NCBI RefSeq assembly: GCF_030272615.1
Contig: NC_081405.1
Location: forward strand, 473,606,008 to 473,670,007
Reading direction: 5' to 3'
DNA from: Cryptomeria japonica
Taxonomy: Eukaryota; Streptophyta; Pinopsida; Cupressales; Cupressaceae
Length of the DNA stretch: 64,000 nucleotides
The notes under the pieces were generated by a model that saw only the letters and a program-made list of their open reading frames with translations, was not told the DNA's origin and ran no database searches. This document shows, in pieces, positions 34,536 through 46,442 of the stretch; the first letter of the stretch is position 1; every line of letters begins with the position of its first letter. Position numbers and translations under genes: made by a program.

Positions 34536-35800
34536 TGTAGCATCCTAAAATTGTGACACTTGCAATTTCAACTACATTTCGGTCTTCATGATGGTGACGC
34601 AACACGCAACCTGAATGGAGACCCCGAAACCTGATTATGACACTGAAAACTGCATTTTCTTGCACCCTGGCCTGAACCTCCTTTGCACCCTGCTATCCCG
34701 GGAGGTGGGACCAGAGCACCCAGCGCCCTGGTCCTTCAAGACTAGGGCGCCCAGTGCCCTGGTCCCCCAGGACCATGGCGCCCAGCGCCCTGGTCCCTGG
34801 GTCCTATTTTGGGCCCAGTCTCTTTTGGACTTCGGGTCTTTATGTTTGCAAATTGGGAAATAAACTTTCTTGGTCGGCCTAAGGTCGGGAAAATCAGTCT
34901 ATTAACCCTAATTGGCAAGTATATAAATGGCATTTTCCTCTTTCATTCTATATGAGGGAAAAAGCGTGGAAACTATACTCAAGCATTCAAGCATTCAAGC
35001 ATTCTTTCAAGCAATTGATCATTTCAAGTCTCCATTCAAGGCTAAGGGTTGCATTCAAGACAAGGATTCAACCATTGAAGAGGAGATCACTTACCACACA
35101 TTTCATGCTACAACATACAACATACAACAAACAACAACATCTATACCTTCGCATATAAGGATACAAACATCCTTACAACAAGGTATTAGTACTTGTTTTA
35201 CATTACATTTACAGCATTTCTCATTTCTTGGTTAATTCCAAAACCGGGGTTTGACCTAAAGGCAAACCCCTAATCCCTAACCCCCCAATCATCTTCACTT
35301 TTCTGTGTGTAGGTTGCAGGTACGTAGCTGAAATTGAAGATCTGGAATCCTTGTGCAGAGACGAACAGATCCCCCTTCGTTTCGCGGATTTTTCGGAGGA
35401 CCGTGGCGCTCGGGTGCCATCATCCCAGCAACTTTTGCTCAAATTTGCAGGACAGTGCCGTATCGACATTTTACTGCTAATTCCAGGTCCGCAGCTTCAT
35501 CCTATATCCCTATCTCAGTTTATAAGTGAATCTTTCTCACTTTCTATGCATGCCTAGCTTAATTCTTCTATCAACATTCTTTACAAAAGAGGGTAGCCTT
35601 GCTTTCTTAACCCTTGAAACGCATTTAGCATCCAATCTTGCATTGTGTAGGATTGGATCTTGTGGGTTTCAACCCCTCTTTTGAATGTAAAGTCTCTCCC
35701 TTAAGTGAAAACCATCAACCCTAGAGACTCTCCCTTCTCTCTCCTCAGAGTTGGAAGAGGGGAGAGCAACTAGGGTTCGATCGCGATTTTCCGCTTTACA
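34536..35800 (+). repeat. Gypsy element 3' LTR
   Basis: 1265 bp, same length as the 5' copy. Most differences are C-to-T or G-to-A, including loss of several CpG sites in the first 100 bp and decay of the 28782-type hairpin (here 35398-35425). Confidence 0.95.
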
Positions 35801-37541
35801 CCAAGATGTATCTCCCTTTAATGAAGCCAGTTTGGGTGGGGCATATAAACTTAGGGAGGATATGTTTGAGCCTTAAGGTGAGCAATTTAGCAAGGATCTT
35901 GTAAGAAACATTGAGTAGAGTAATAGGGCGCCAGTTTTTGATTAAAGTCTTGGCCCCTTCTTTGGGTATAAGTTTGAACAACTCTCTATTAATGTTAATT
36001 CCCAGAGTTCCAGTCTTGATGGCTTCATTATAGATCTCAAGAAGATCATCAACTATCACTGAAATATTGGCCTTATAAAACTCTATAGTAAGCCCATCCA
36101 GTCCTAGGGCTTTTTCATTATTAAGGGAGTTAATAGCTCTAATAATCTCCTACATTGAGAAGGGTCTACTGAGAGAGATAACCTCATCGGGAGATACAAG
36201 CTTAGGAATAAGATCCTTGCATTTGACCCTTGCAGCCTTTGAAGTAGGGGAGTCTTCAGAAGAGAAGAGTTGCTTATAGAATTTACTGAACTCATTCAAG
36301 ATTTCCTCATCAGCAGCAATTTCCTTGCCATCCGCCCATACCTTATCAATCCTCTCCTTACATTGTTTTTGCTTCAGAATTTTGAAAAATAACTTTGAGC
36401 CTTTGTCCCCTTTGTCAAGCCAGAGCATCCTGGATTTGGTTCGGGAACATAGTACCTTATGATGTTGTCTTTTCCAGAGCTCATCTCTAGCAATGGCCAC
36501 TTGGAGATTATGATGAGAGTTGTTGGGGTCATATTGAAGGGCTTGCTTTGTATTGAGCAGATTTGATGATAGAACCAACTCAACTTGCCTAGCATATTTG
36601 GCCTTCTTTTTTCCAATGGTGCCTATTATCTTCTTCCAACTTCTGACCAAGGTATCCCAATTGTTTATATAGGAGCCACTAGTGGGGTTCCACTTATTAA
36701 ACATTCTTATTATATGAATAGCTGCAAGGACATCCTAGTCTTTGAGGAGATTGTTTTTGAGAGTAAATTTGCCTCCATTTTTACTATGAGGCTTATTTTC
36801 ACTCCTAAGAATAATTTCAACAAAGATGGGGTGATGATCCAAGAGGGAGGAAGGTCTGACCACAACTAGGAAGCCTTGGTAGTCTGGGATAAAGGAGAAG
36901 AAGTCCTTATTGGTATAAAATCTATCTAGTCTGGAGTAGATTCTGCTACCAGCTTTCAGGAAGTTGCACCACGTATACCATATGTCCTTATTAACATGCT
37001 TTAATCCTTCTAAAGGGTCAAATAATATCTTCATGCTCTTCATTCTATCCCAGTGGATCTTCTCTCCTCCTTTCCACTCATTTACAATGCCCCTTGACTT
37101 GTCATCCTTGTGCTCTACCATATTGAAGTCACCCCCCAAATTCCATGGGATGTCAGGAAGAGAAGAAAACCACTTCCAAAGCTCAAATCTATCCCTGTAA
37201 TCATTGGGAGCGTATATATTGCACAAGAATGAGGAATCACCATGATGGAAAGTGGCCCACATAGTTATATCACAAGAGGAGATTCTTGAGTCAATGATAG
37301 AGTTTTTCCAATTAGGATTAATAAGGATGGCAACCCCTCCTTTGCCTTTCTCATGATTAGTGAAGAATTTGAGACAGTCCTTCCATATGAAGTTTAGATT
37401 GGTCTCTAGGGTGAAGTTAATAGCTTTAACTTCTTGAAGCAGGAAAAAATCCAAGTCCTTATGACTATTCAACAATCTTCTCACAATATATTTCCTGTCA
37501 GGGGATTCCAACCCCTAGATATTCCAGGATAGACATTTCAT
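35801..37541 (-). pseudogene. LINE A ORF2, N-terminal part (APE endonuclease, RT fingers)
   Basis: Starts at ATG 37541 (MKCLSWNI, then a TAG where the family has an R/G residue). The apurinic-type endonuclease motifs are present: SWNI, LLQEVKA, CNIYAPND, GGDFNMVEH, SRLDRFYTN and LLDHHPIF; these cut the target DNA to prime reverse transcription. The linker (36704-36150) is helical with CSRTKSRMLWLDKGDKGSKLF. The RT begins with LIPKEGAKTLIKNWRPITLL and ILPKFICPTQTGFIKGRYI (35990-35800) and is cut there by the gypsy insertion. The catalytic residues of the endonuclease look intact although the frame is broken. Confidence 0.88.
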
Positions 37542-39424
37542 GGAGAACGGGTAATTATTTTTCATTTTAAAGCCTAAAGGCCTTCCTCTTTTCCTTCTGG
37601 TGAGAGCTTCACCCTCAGAGATTTCCTCATTTGTGAAATCGACATCCTTAAGTTCCTCACCATTAATGGTCAACAAGTTGGATCTTAAATCAATTTCTAT
37701 CTCAGACTCATGAATGTCCACCGAGGAGGCATCTTCCTGGGATTCTCCTTCCGACATACCTATCTCAAGAGTGTATTGGATTCTAGAGTTGACAACTATT
37801 GGAGTAGCCTAGATAATCTCATAAAGGACATTGTCATCATCAACCAAGGTCTTATATTTATCTAGAGTAGGGATCGAGGATGTGATGAGGATAGGATGAG
37901 GGAAGCAATCCTCATGCCCTAGAGGGTCCAATGAATCATTCTACACAAATGTCAACTCTGATGATTTATCCCTAACTTGGGGTTGACATGTTGTGAGAGC
38001 AGATTGAGGATCATCAAGGGTGGGGGGGTTGCAGCCCTACTCCTACTAGCATCATCTCCATGATCAATGCCTTCAAAAGTCCTGACAATTGTTTTGACAT
38101 GAGAGTCCTTGCGGGGGTTGGTCTTTGTCAATTCCTTTAGAGGGGTGTTAGATTCCTCTTACACAATGCCTGTCTTGATGGATTGAGAACTCTGATGCCC
38201 TTTGGCCCTAATCTTCTCTAGGGCCAGTTGTTGAGCATTCTTTTTCTTAGACCTTTTGTTTCCCCTTGAGACCAACTAGAAGACAAAGTCATTGACATTT
38301 TCCAACTGAGAAATGGCTGTAGACACTGCTGAGTGAGGGAGGGATCAACATTGAAGGGACCGAATTTAGAATTAGTGTCAAAAATAGGGGGATCAATAGG
38401 TTGAGTCCTAGGGAGGCTAGACACAGCAACATTAATGGATTTACTTAACAAATCTAGCTTATCTTTAATAGACGGCTCCTCTAAAGGCTTAGCAAAAGGA
38501 TTGAGAGGAGTAGGGTCCCCTTTATTCCTTCCAGACCCAGGTGGGTTAGCAAACAGTTTGGACCTATTCGACAGAATAGGGAAAGAGCGCCTAACGTGCC
38601 CTTCCCTTCTACAAAGGAAGCATGAATTCAAACCCCCTAGGGTTTCCAAAATACAGGTGAAGGAATCATTCTACAATTTAATGTCAAGAAACCTCGGAAT
38701 GTTTACTCTCGGATTGATGGAAATCAAGGCTCTGGCATCCAACTTGGGGACAAGGTTCGCCGAATGATCCACTCTCACCACTTTCCCTATCAAACTTAGC
38801 AATTGCGAAATGAAATTCCAAAAAATGGGGGGGAGATTCTTAATTAACAGCCATCGAGGGCAAGATAAAGCCAAAATTTCTTTATTAACCACATCAAAAG
38901 ACCATTTTAGGGCCCTGAAGGTGGTTTGACCAACAACCCATAATTATTTTTGTAAAACTTCTAACTGTGATTTATTGTCTTTAAAGAAAATAACAAAAAG
39001 ACCTTTCTGGATCATTCTACAGAAAGAAAAACTGAAACCTAGCTTTTTAATCCAGACATTTTTCATCCAATCATCTAGGAATTTCCTCACTGAACATTTA
39101 TCCAGATTAGTTACAACAAAAAAGATAGCAACATCTTGGAGTCTCTTATTTTCAAGTTCTAGGGAATCTACCATGGCATCATTAGGAGAGATAGAGAAAG
39201 TGCAAGGAGCCAAGGTAGGGTCCTTACCTCATCCTCTGGTTCTACCATTACCGTTTGTAGATGAAGCACTTACCAGAGTGAATTTGGCCTCCTTCAAGGC
39301 CTGCACTGCATTACCAGTGATCATGTCTCAGAAGGACTTGCCAATGAATGCTTCCTCGATGACTTTATTCATGGGCAGATGGGTCGAGTTTGCCTCATTA
39401 ATCCCCATCTCCATCGAGCATTAA
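37515..39424 (-). pseudogene. LINE A ORF1 (DUF4283-like, zinc knuckle)
   Basis: RNA-binding ORF1-type protein. Order on the minus strand: N-terminal segment (about 39420-39215); a DUF4283-like core (SLELENKRLQDVAIFFVVTN; NVWIKKLGFSFSFCR; WLLIKNLPPIFWNF; GKVVRVDHSANLVPKLDARA); a knuckle CFLCRREGHVRRSFP whose last Cys is Phe; then a long charged, poorly conserved tail ending RRKRGRPLGFKMKNNYPFS. Stops occur at about 38943 and 38669 and elsewhere. The tail is in the same frame as the ORF2 start, so the original ORF1 stop is no longer evident. Confidence 0.75.
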
Positions 39425-39640
39425 TTGTTTCTACCCTCCTTCGTGCCTGCAATGAATGCACCTAACTTGGTAAGGGTTAGAAAATAGAGAGGGAAGAAAA
39501 TATTACCACCATGGAGGAGAACGTACGCCTCCTCCACCCACAGGGCTGCTAAGGGTCCACATCAACCTTGGTTGTAGGCCCTAGTTGCAGAGCGCCATCA
39601 TCACGATCAGATGGATCTTGATTCAAATATTTAATATCAT

Positions 39641-39811
39641 AATATAATATTTTATAATCTAATATTATATTATATTATATTATATTATGTATTATATAAT
39701 ATATAATTTAATATAATAATATATTATATATTATATAATATGTAATATATAATATATTATTATATTACTTATAAATTATATAATTTATTTTTTAATTTAA
39801 AATTACAAATA
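39641..39811. repeat. AT-rich tract on the 5' side of LINE A
   Basis: TATATTATATTA-type sequence, counterpart of 25212-25445. Confidence 0.8.
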
Positions 39812-39841
39812 AAAATCGGATATCTAATTTTATGCGATATC
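39812..39841. repeat. GATATC palindromes, copies 4 and 5
   Basis: AAAATCGGATATCTAATTTT (39812-39831) followed closely by GATATCTGATTT (39836 onward). Inverted relative to copy 3. Confidence 0.65.
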
Positions 39842-39985
39842 TGATTTGCTTAGGTGTTTACCATGCTAAGGTGTACTCACACCCAAGCCAAGAAAAAGTC
39901 AACATGGATTTTCGCATTTTTAGGTGAGTGGAGAAGGCTATTTTTTTCACATCGCCACTTTTTGGCCCCCCATGATCCCGCACTA

Positions 39986-40393
39986 ACCCTCATAAGAATA
40001 ACAACTCCTATAGAACCCTACAATGATGATGTACTAACAAAGGTTCTACAACTAATTGTGGATAGTCTTCATTAGTTACATGATATCAAAGCCCCTAGTT
40101 TTGGTTATAGGGCTAAGATCTTAGAAATTATGGCAAGAGCTAGATCATTTGTCATTATGTTGGATTTCAACTATGATAAATTGATTCTTCAAATTTTTCA
40201 ATGTTTTTTAACCCAAGTCAGAAAACAACATTCAGACAGCATTAAAGCAAGTATGCAAACTATTTTGTCCTTAATTATGGATGGAGATGATGATATATGC
40301 ATGAAGTTGCAATCAAATTTGTTAGCCATTAGGAGAAAGGAGTTGATTGTCTCACCTAGTACTCATGAGTTCTCAAAAAGGTTGATTGAGTAG
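39986..40393 (+). pseudogene. PDS5-like cohesin cofactor, second exon (fragment)
   Basis: Continues the PDS5 N-terminal repeats exactly where 1956-2285 stops: RITTPIEPYNDD (family RITAPDAPYDDD), LQLIVDSLH, then APSFGYRAKILEIMARARSF (family GPSFGRRVxILExVAxxRSC), VIMLDFNYDKLILQIFQCFL (family VVMLDLECDDLIxEMF) and a last helix pair ending SPSTHEFSKRLIE. An in-frame TAG at 40073-40075, after SLH, and TAG at 40391 indicate a pseudogene. Similarity ends near 40393, where an unrelated segment begins. The flanking ~130 codons of open frame upstream (39854-39985) do not match PDS5 and are probably intron. Confidence 0.65.
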
Positions 40394-43003
40394 AAAATTG
40401 AAAGGTTCAAGAAATAGTTGACTAAAAATGAACTAATCTTGATGGGTTTACTAGTTATAGGATCTCCCAAAAAGAGTAAGAACCAAATGAGGAGATAGAA
40501 GATTTGTTTCTCATGTCAGGAGGCTTGGGCACCTAATAATAATTGTGTAGTTAATAAGGAGAAAGATCTATTTCCAAGTAGTGATGGGGACAAAGATACA
40601 AATGTGAAAGGTGCCTTGACTAATGAGGAGAAAGCTACAACAACAGCTTTGTATACATCTGAAATTGGGCATGCCAAAAGAAAAAAAGATAATGAATTCC
40701 AATCAGCTAAGGATGACATTATGGAGGCAGAATCAATTACCATAGGTGTGGGGTATACAAAACTCTTAATCGGTGACTTGCAAATTATTATTGAAACTAG
40801 TGAAGAGAAGAACTCCTTTGATGAGTCCATATATGATCATATGTAGTGGTGTTCCATTATTACTACATGGAGAGTGCATGACATCATCAAGAGATACAAT
40901 TAAGTGTGATGGTGAAAATGTTCATACAGTTGAGAACGAATAAAAAAATTCAATGTGTGACAAGCTTTTTTCTTTAGATGAATTTGAACAAAATCCTTTA
41001 GCTTTGCAAGATTTGAAGGATAGATTATTGGTCACAGAGGAGAAGATTGTGCAAGTATTAAAAAGGGCGGATGATTATCACAAATACATTGAATATATTA
41101 TTTGGAAAACTCAAACCAAGGAGAGACAAAAAGGAGTTGCGAGTGGAGTCACTAGTACTGAATTGCACTCAATCAAAGAAGCATTTGAAAAGATGAAATC
41201 AGATTACTTACACTTGTTTATGGATAGGAATCTTGCTATCAAGTTTGCAAGAGACAAGGAAAAAGAGGCTAATGATATTTGCTACTAGATAAGTATGACT
41301 CATTTCTCTCTATACAAAGCAAAAAATCAAATATCTACTACATCTATAACCATGGAACAAGAAGTTGGTACAAGGGAGATGGAGATCAAAACAATAGTAG
41401 AAGGGATTGATGAGTTCCTTAGGAGGGAAATGGGGCACCATGATTCCAAAGAGATCCAATATGTTGATGAAAGGATTGAAGAGCTTCACAAGGAAGTATC
41501 TTGAATCCTTGTGACATCAATTGAAGAAGATTTATTTGAGGCACCACATGTCTCTGCATAGCCTCCATGTGGTGAATTTTTGAAGGGAAATATTTTAGGA
41601 ATCCATTCCTTAGAAAAAAGAAACCACGTGGGTTTTAAACTTTATAGATCAAGATGAGCTAATCTAGCAATAATCAGAATATCTATAGGAATCTCCATAC
41701 TAACACCAATGCAATAAGGGTATATGAGACTCTTTTGCAGTCTTGTGTGTTACCAGAGTGTCTTCCTAGGAGGATAACATATTTGGAAATCATTTGGTAA
41801 ATCACTTGAGTTGATACAATACATTTAAGAAAAGGAAGGAAGACTTCATTATTTCCCACTTCATGTAAATTTATAGATTTCACTATTACTAACAAGGATG
41901 GCCTTGATAGGACTTATTCTATATTGCAATCCTCTAAAATAAGGTTTAAAAGAGTAAATGATTTTGATCTAGAAGGGTTCATAAACACATTAGAGAATAA
42001 TTTTACTCATGTCATGGGTTATGAAGAAGATATAATAAGCAGTTGTTCCCTAGTTCAAGAAGTTTATGAAAGGAGAAAAGGTGGAACATGGCAATGAAAG
42101 CTGAAGAGATTAGAAAGCAGAGAGAGATGAATTTCCTTGCTTTCTTCAATGATGAAGAAAATAATTTTGTGAGAATTGAGAAACTTACTGATAGTGTAGA
42201 ATCCTTTCTAAAAAGGGATATAGTTAAACAAGGAAAACAATAAAAGTTTGTTGTTGATAAAGAAAAGCAAGAAGAGCCTCTAGCCAAGAAAATGAAAATG
42301 GTAACAAAACAACAAGAGAAAAACAAGGGGATTCAAATAATTCATATTGAAGAAGAAGAAACCCAAAATGTTAAGCAAGAAACACGAGTATCCACCATAT
42401 CCTCTTGTTGACTATCCACCCTCACCTCCTCCTCAAGGTCAAACATCAAGGATGATAGCTCTTGTCATGCTGCCAAGTAGGGCTTTAGAAAACTTGAAGA
42501 TTACAGATGCCCCTACTAGTGATATAAGATCATTGACCTACAATCAATTTATGGATGATGAAGAATTTGTGAAGACACAAGAATTCAAAGATTTTGTGTT
42601 AACAAGAAAGAGAAGAATAATAAATGAGGGTGAGAGAAGAAACGAATAACGGTTGTCATTAGAGGAGTACAATTGGGGAGGATATTTTGAAATAATTTGA
42701 TTTCAAAACTAATAATGTCACTCCAAAAGAAGGTAAATAAATGGTTAAAGATGCTGAAATTATTTTATTGTCTGGATAGGATATTGTGACCACACTCACT
42801 TTCCATATTGCAATGAAATAAAATAAGATAATTTATCATTCAGAAGAGGAGGTTGAAAAGGATTTCTTTGGCTTAGATTTCAGTCAAACTTTTTCATTTT
42901 TTGCTATATGGGGTTTCGCTCAAAATACTAAAAAAAGAAAAATGTGTTCCAAAATTTTGATCAATTAAGTGGAAGTTCATTCATAAGAAGAGTAGCAGAT
43001 ACT
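40394..43003 (+). pseudogene. Unrecognised decayed coding segment, left part
   Basis: Several frames with coding character but many stops. It starts with KIERFKK and a zinc-finger-like KICFSCQEAWAPNNNC (40500-40550; resembles the CFxCQExWxPGHxC knuckle of some plant gypsy gags with GH lost). Charged helical stretches follow (40953-41288: LKDRLLVTEEKIVQVLKRAD; 41295-41504; 42060-42650: EEEETQNVKQETRVSTISS). It ends at 43003 with ATACT, the duplication of the array insertion, and resumes at 57558 with TVSLEATNLAVNKVIFSKA. Function unknown; possibly an old retroelement protein. Confidence 0.4.
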
Positions 43004-43887
43004 TGATGCAATCAAGGTAGGGAGATCCAATGAAGGATAACCCATCCTTGTAGCCTAACACAAACACCATGCAAAATATACTGGTAACAAGTAACAATGC
43101 CAGATAAAGCAAAAGAACAACCGATAACAACGCATAAAACATAACTAGTAAACAGTATGAACAAATATTATAACAACTTGAATAATTACATACACCACAC
43201 ACTGGATCATAGTCAAGGATACAAAAATGCTTACAACACAAACATAAGATCCATAGATCATCCACATATCAAATTGGCCTCCAGAAACAGTTTGTCGGTT
43301 CAACCCTAATCTGGACCTCAGCCCTTCCAGCTTCAGTCCACTGGACCAGAATATTACCGGTTCTACATCTCCGCTAGTTCTCTAAACTCTATCTTCTATC
43401 TTTTCAAATGATTCACAAACTTCTATTTATACATTCCACAAATAATAACAACTTGATCAAGTCGTCCTAAAGACCAACTGATTCATGAAACATGCTAACG
43501 GTAACATGTCGGCTCAAAATCATTAAGAACAACTTCCAATGCACAAAACATCATATGGTCTTCTAGGAGCATCAAAAAAGACATAAGAAACATAAATCAA
43601 CAATCTAAAAGTCACGGAGATCAACCACAACCCGATCCAGCTTTGCTCAACACACTACAAGACTAACCGGTAAGAACATATCAACCGAGTCAATACCGGA
43701 ACCGATATCTCACCAGAATCAAATCCAAATGCCATGAAACTTGAACAAGATAAAGACAATGAGCTCAAGGGAATAAATCCAAATCCACAATGATAAACTC
43801 TCTAACAAGAAGAAATGCCATGATCTCCAAGCAGTTCCACTACTAACTGCCTCAAATGGTAAGAACTACAATGGTGCTCTTGCATCA
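43004..43887 (-). repeat. Array LTR 1
   Basis: Complete copy, 884 bp, TATA box (minus strand TATAAATA) at 43434-43441. Its outer edge is the array boundary. Confidence 0.85.
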
Positions 43888-44248
43888 GACTCTCAAGGTT
43901 AATTGAAAAGTGAGTCCCATCACTTAATCTGGTTTGATGATCTGTCACTAGGTACTTGAAACTACCTTAGGGGGTTTGACAATTTAACTACAGCTTCCGG
44001 TTGCCTCTCCTTGGCAATCTACCGGTCCATTCTGCAGCTTTCCTCAATCAGCGATCTGTTCAAGTCTCCACCCACAAACTGCCTCAAGCTCAAGCTCTAG
44101 GATCGATAGTCTACCTACAAACCTTGCCCTACCTCATGATCCTCATTATAAACAAATCTACAAGTTGCCTCAAATTCCTCTCCAACCAACTGGTGCATAA
44201 CTGGGTCTTCCTCCAAGAACAGATTCACAAAACAACTCTGATACCATT
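43888..44248 (-). other. Array internal segment 1
   Basis: 361 bp with primer-binding site (reverse complement of TGGTATCAGAG) at 44236-44246. No polypurine tract next to LTR 1: the minus strand reads TTAACCTTGAGAGTC into the LTR. A short frame (VMHQLVGEEFEATCRF) is partly shared with other units, too degenerate to call. Confidence 0.8.
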
Positions 44249-45191
44249 TGATGCAGTCAAGGTAGGGAGATCTAATGAAGGACAACCCATCCTTGCAGTC
44301 TAACAAAAACACCATGCAAAATATACTGGTAATAGGTAACACAATGCCAGATAAAGAAGAAATAACTATTGGTAACAATATAGAATACATAACCGGTAAA
44401 CAATATGAACAAATATTATAACAACTTGAAGAATTACATATGCCACATGTTGGATCGCAGTCCAAGATACAAACAATTCTTACAACGCAAACATAAGATC
44501 TATTGATCATCCACATATCAAATTGGCCTTCAGAAATAGTCTATCGGTTCAACCCTAATCCGGACCTTAGCCCTTCCGACTTCAATCCACCAGACCAAAA
44601 TCTCACCGGTTCTACATCTTTGCTCAATCTGTAAGCTCTATCTTCTATCTTCTATATTCTATCTTCTATCTTCTATCTTCTATCTTCTATCTTCTATCTT
44701 CTATCTTCTCAAATGATTTGCAAACTTCTATTTATATCATCCACAAATAATAACAACTTGATCAAGTCGGCCCAAAGACCAACTGGTTCATGAAACGTGC
44801 CAATGGTAACATGTTGGCTCAAATCATTAAGAACAACTTCCAATGCATAAAACATCATGCGGTCTTCCGGGAACATCAGAAAAGACATAAGAAACATAAA
44901 CTAATGATCTACAAGTCATGAAGATCAACCGCAACCCGATCCAACTTCTCTCAATACACTACAAAACTAACTGGTAAGAACATATCAATCTAGCCAATAC
45001 CAGAACCGATATCTCACTGGAATCAAATCCAAAAGCCATGAAACTTGAACATGATAAAGACAACAAAATCAAGGGAATAAATCCAAATCCACAATGCTAA
45101 ACTCTCAAGCAAGAAGAAATGTCATGATCTCCAAGCAATTCCACTGCTAACTGCCTCAACCGGTAAGAACTACACTAGTGCTCCTGCATCA
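44249..45191 (-). repeat. Array LTR 2
   Basis: 943 bp; TATA box 44729-44736; expanded (TTCTATC)n microsatellite at about 44640-44706 just downstream of the TATA box, accounting for its greater length. Confidence 0.85.
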
Positions 45192-45552
45192 AAATCTCAG
45201 GGTTAATTGAAAAGTGAGTCCCATCACTTGATCTGGTTTAGTGATCTATCAGTAGGTACTTGCAACTACCTCAGGGGGTTCAACGATCTGACTACAGCTT
45301 TTGGTTGCCTCTCCTCGGCGATCTACCGATCCACTTTGCAACCTGCCTCAATTGATGATCTGTTCAAGTCTCCACCCACTAATTGCCTCAAGCTCAAGCT
45401 CTAGGATAGATGGTCTACCTACAAACCTTGCTCTGCCTCATGATCAATGATCTGAACAAGTCCACAAGTTGCCTCAACTTCCTCTCCAACCAACTGGTGC
45501 ATAATCGGGTCTTCTTCCAACAACAAGTTAAAAAACTAGCACTGATACCATT
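45192..45552 (-). other. Array internal segment 2
   Basis: 361 bp, primer-binding site at 45540-45550 (one mismatch). Same content as segment 1. Confidence 0.8.
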
Positions 45553-46442
45553 TGATGTAGTCAAGGTAGGGTGATCCAATAAAGGATAGCCCATCCTTGC
45601 AGCCTAAAACAAACACCATGCAAAATATATCGGTAAACGGTAACACAATGCCAGATAAAGCAGAAAGAACAACCAGTAACAACACAAAATACATAACTGG
45701 TAAACAATATGAACAAATCTTATATCAACTTGAAGAATTACATATGCCACATGTTGGATCACAATCCAAGATACAAACAATGCTTACAATACAAACATAA
45801 GATACACAGATCATCCACATATCAAATCAGCCTCCGGAAACAATATGCCAGTTCAACCCTAATCTAGACCTCATCCCTTCCATCTTCAATCCATCTGACC
45901 AGAATCTAACCGGTTCTACATCTTCACTCAATATTTAAACTTTGTCTTCTATCTTCTATCTTCTCAAATGATTCACAAACTTCTATTTATACCGCCAATA
46001 ATAACAACTTGATCAAGTCGGCCCAAAGATCAACCGGTTCATGAAATGTGCTAACAATAACATGTTAGCTCAAATCATTAAGAACAACTTCCAATGCACA
46101 AAACATCACGCGGTCTTCCGGGAACATTGGAAAAGACATAAGAAACATAAATCAATGATCCACAAGTCACAAAGATCAACCAGAACCCAATCCAACTTTG
46201 CTCAACACTCTGCAAGACTAATCGATAAGAACATATCAACCGAGCAAATATCGGAACCGATATCGCACCAGAATCAAATCCAAATGCCATGAAACTCGAA
46301 CATGAAAAAGACAATGAACTCAAGAGAATAAATTGAAATCCACAATGCTAAACTCTCAAACAAGAAGAAATGCTACTATCTCCAAGCAATTCCACTGCTA
46401 ACTGCCTCAATTGGTAAGAACTACATTGGTGCTCCTGCATCA
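45553..46442 (-). repeat. Array LTR 3
   Basis: 890 bp; TATA box 45984-45991; short (TTCTATC)2-3. Confidence 0.85.

Larger units (their letters stand above)
27920..35800 (+). mobile_element. Ty3/gypsy-type LTR element with gag-protease but no RT
   Basis: 7881 bp with two 1265-bp LTRs (27920-29184, 34536-35800), TG...CA ends and a perfect CCAAG duplication (27915-27919, 35801-35805). A ~1.2-kb leader precedes an intact 840-codon gag-protease frame, then one TGA and a 287-codon Pro-rich extension in the same frame; after that only untranslated sequence follows. RT, RNase H and integrase are absent, so it is non-autonomous. LTRs differ by two to three percent by eye, mostly transitions. It is nested in LINE A. 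Confidence 0.93.
25446..39640 (-). mobile_element. LINE A: non-LTR retrotransposon, split by a gypsy element
   Basis: A minus-strand L1-type LINE with ORF1 (DUF4283-like plus knuckle) and ORF2 (APE endonuclease, RT, zf-RVT). Its 3' end on the minus strand runs into a short A-rich tail (ATACAAAAAAATAATATT, about 25447-25430), and its 5' end lies near 39640. Both ends abut AT-rich sequence, so the exact target duplication cannot be read. The RT domain is broken at 27919/35801 by the LTR element 27920-35800, with CCAAG on both sides. Removing that insert makes the RT continuous. Confidence 0.85.

Noticed and set aside
27920-35800. Firm assignment of the gypsy element to Ogre or Athila
   Set aside because: The GHDTKKC and protease context suggests the Tat/Athila side, but without RT or integrase and without a confident primer tRNA the lineage cannot be fixed by eye.
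40490-40560. Gypsy gag gene at CFSCQEAWAPNNNC
   Set aside because: Only one degenerate motif and no gag core upstream (PDS5-like sequence is there instead); kept as a hint only.
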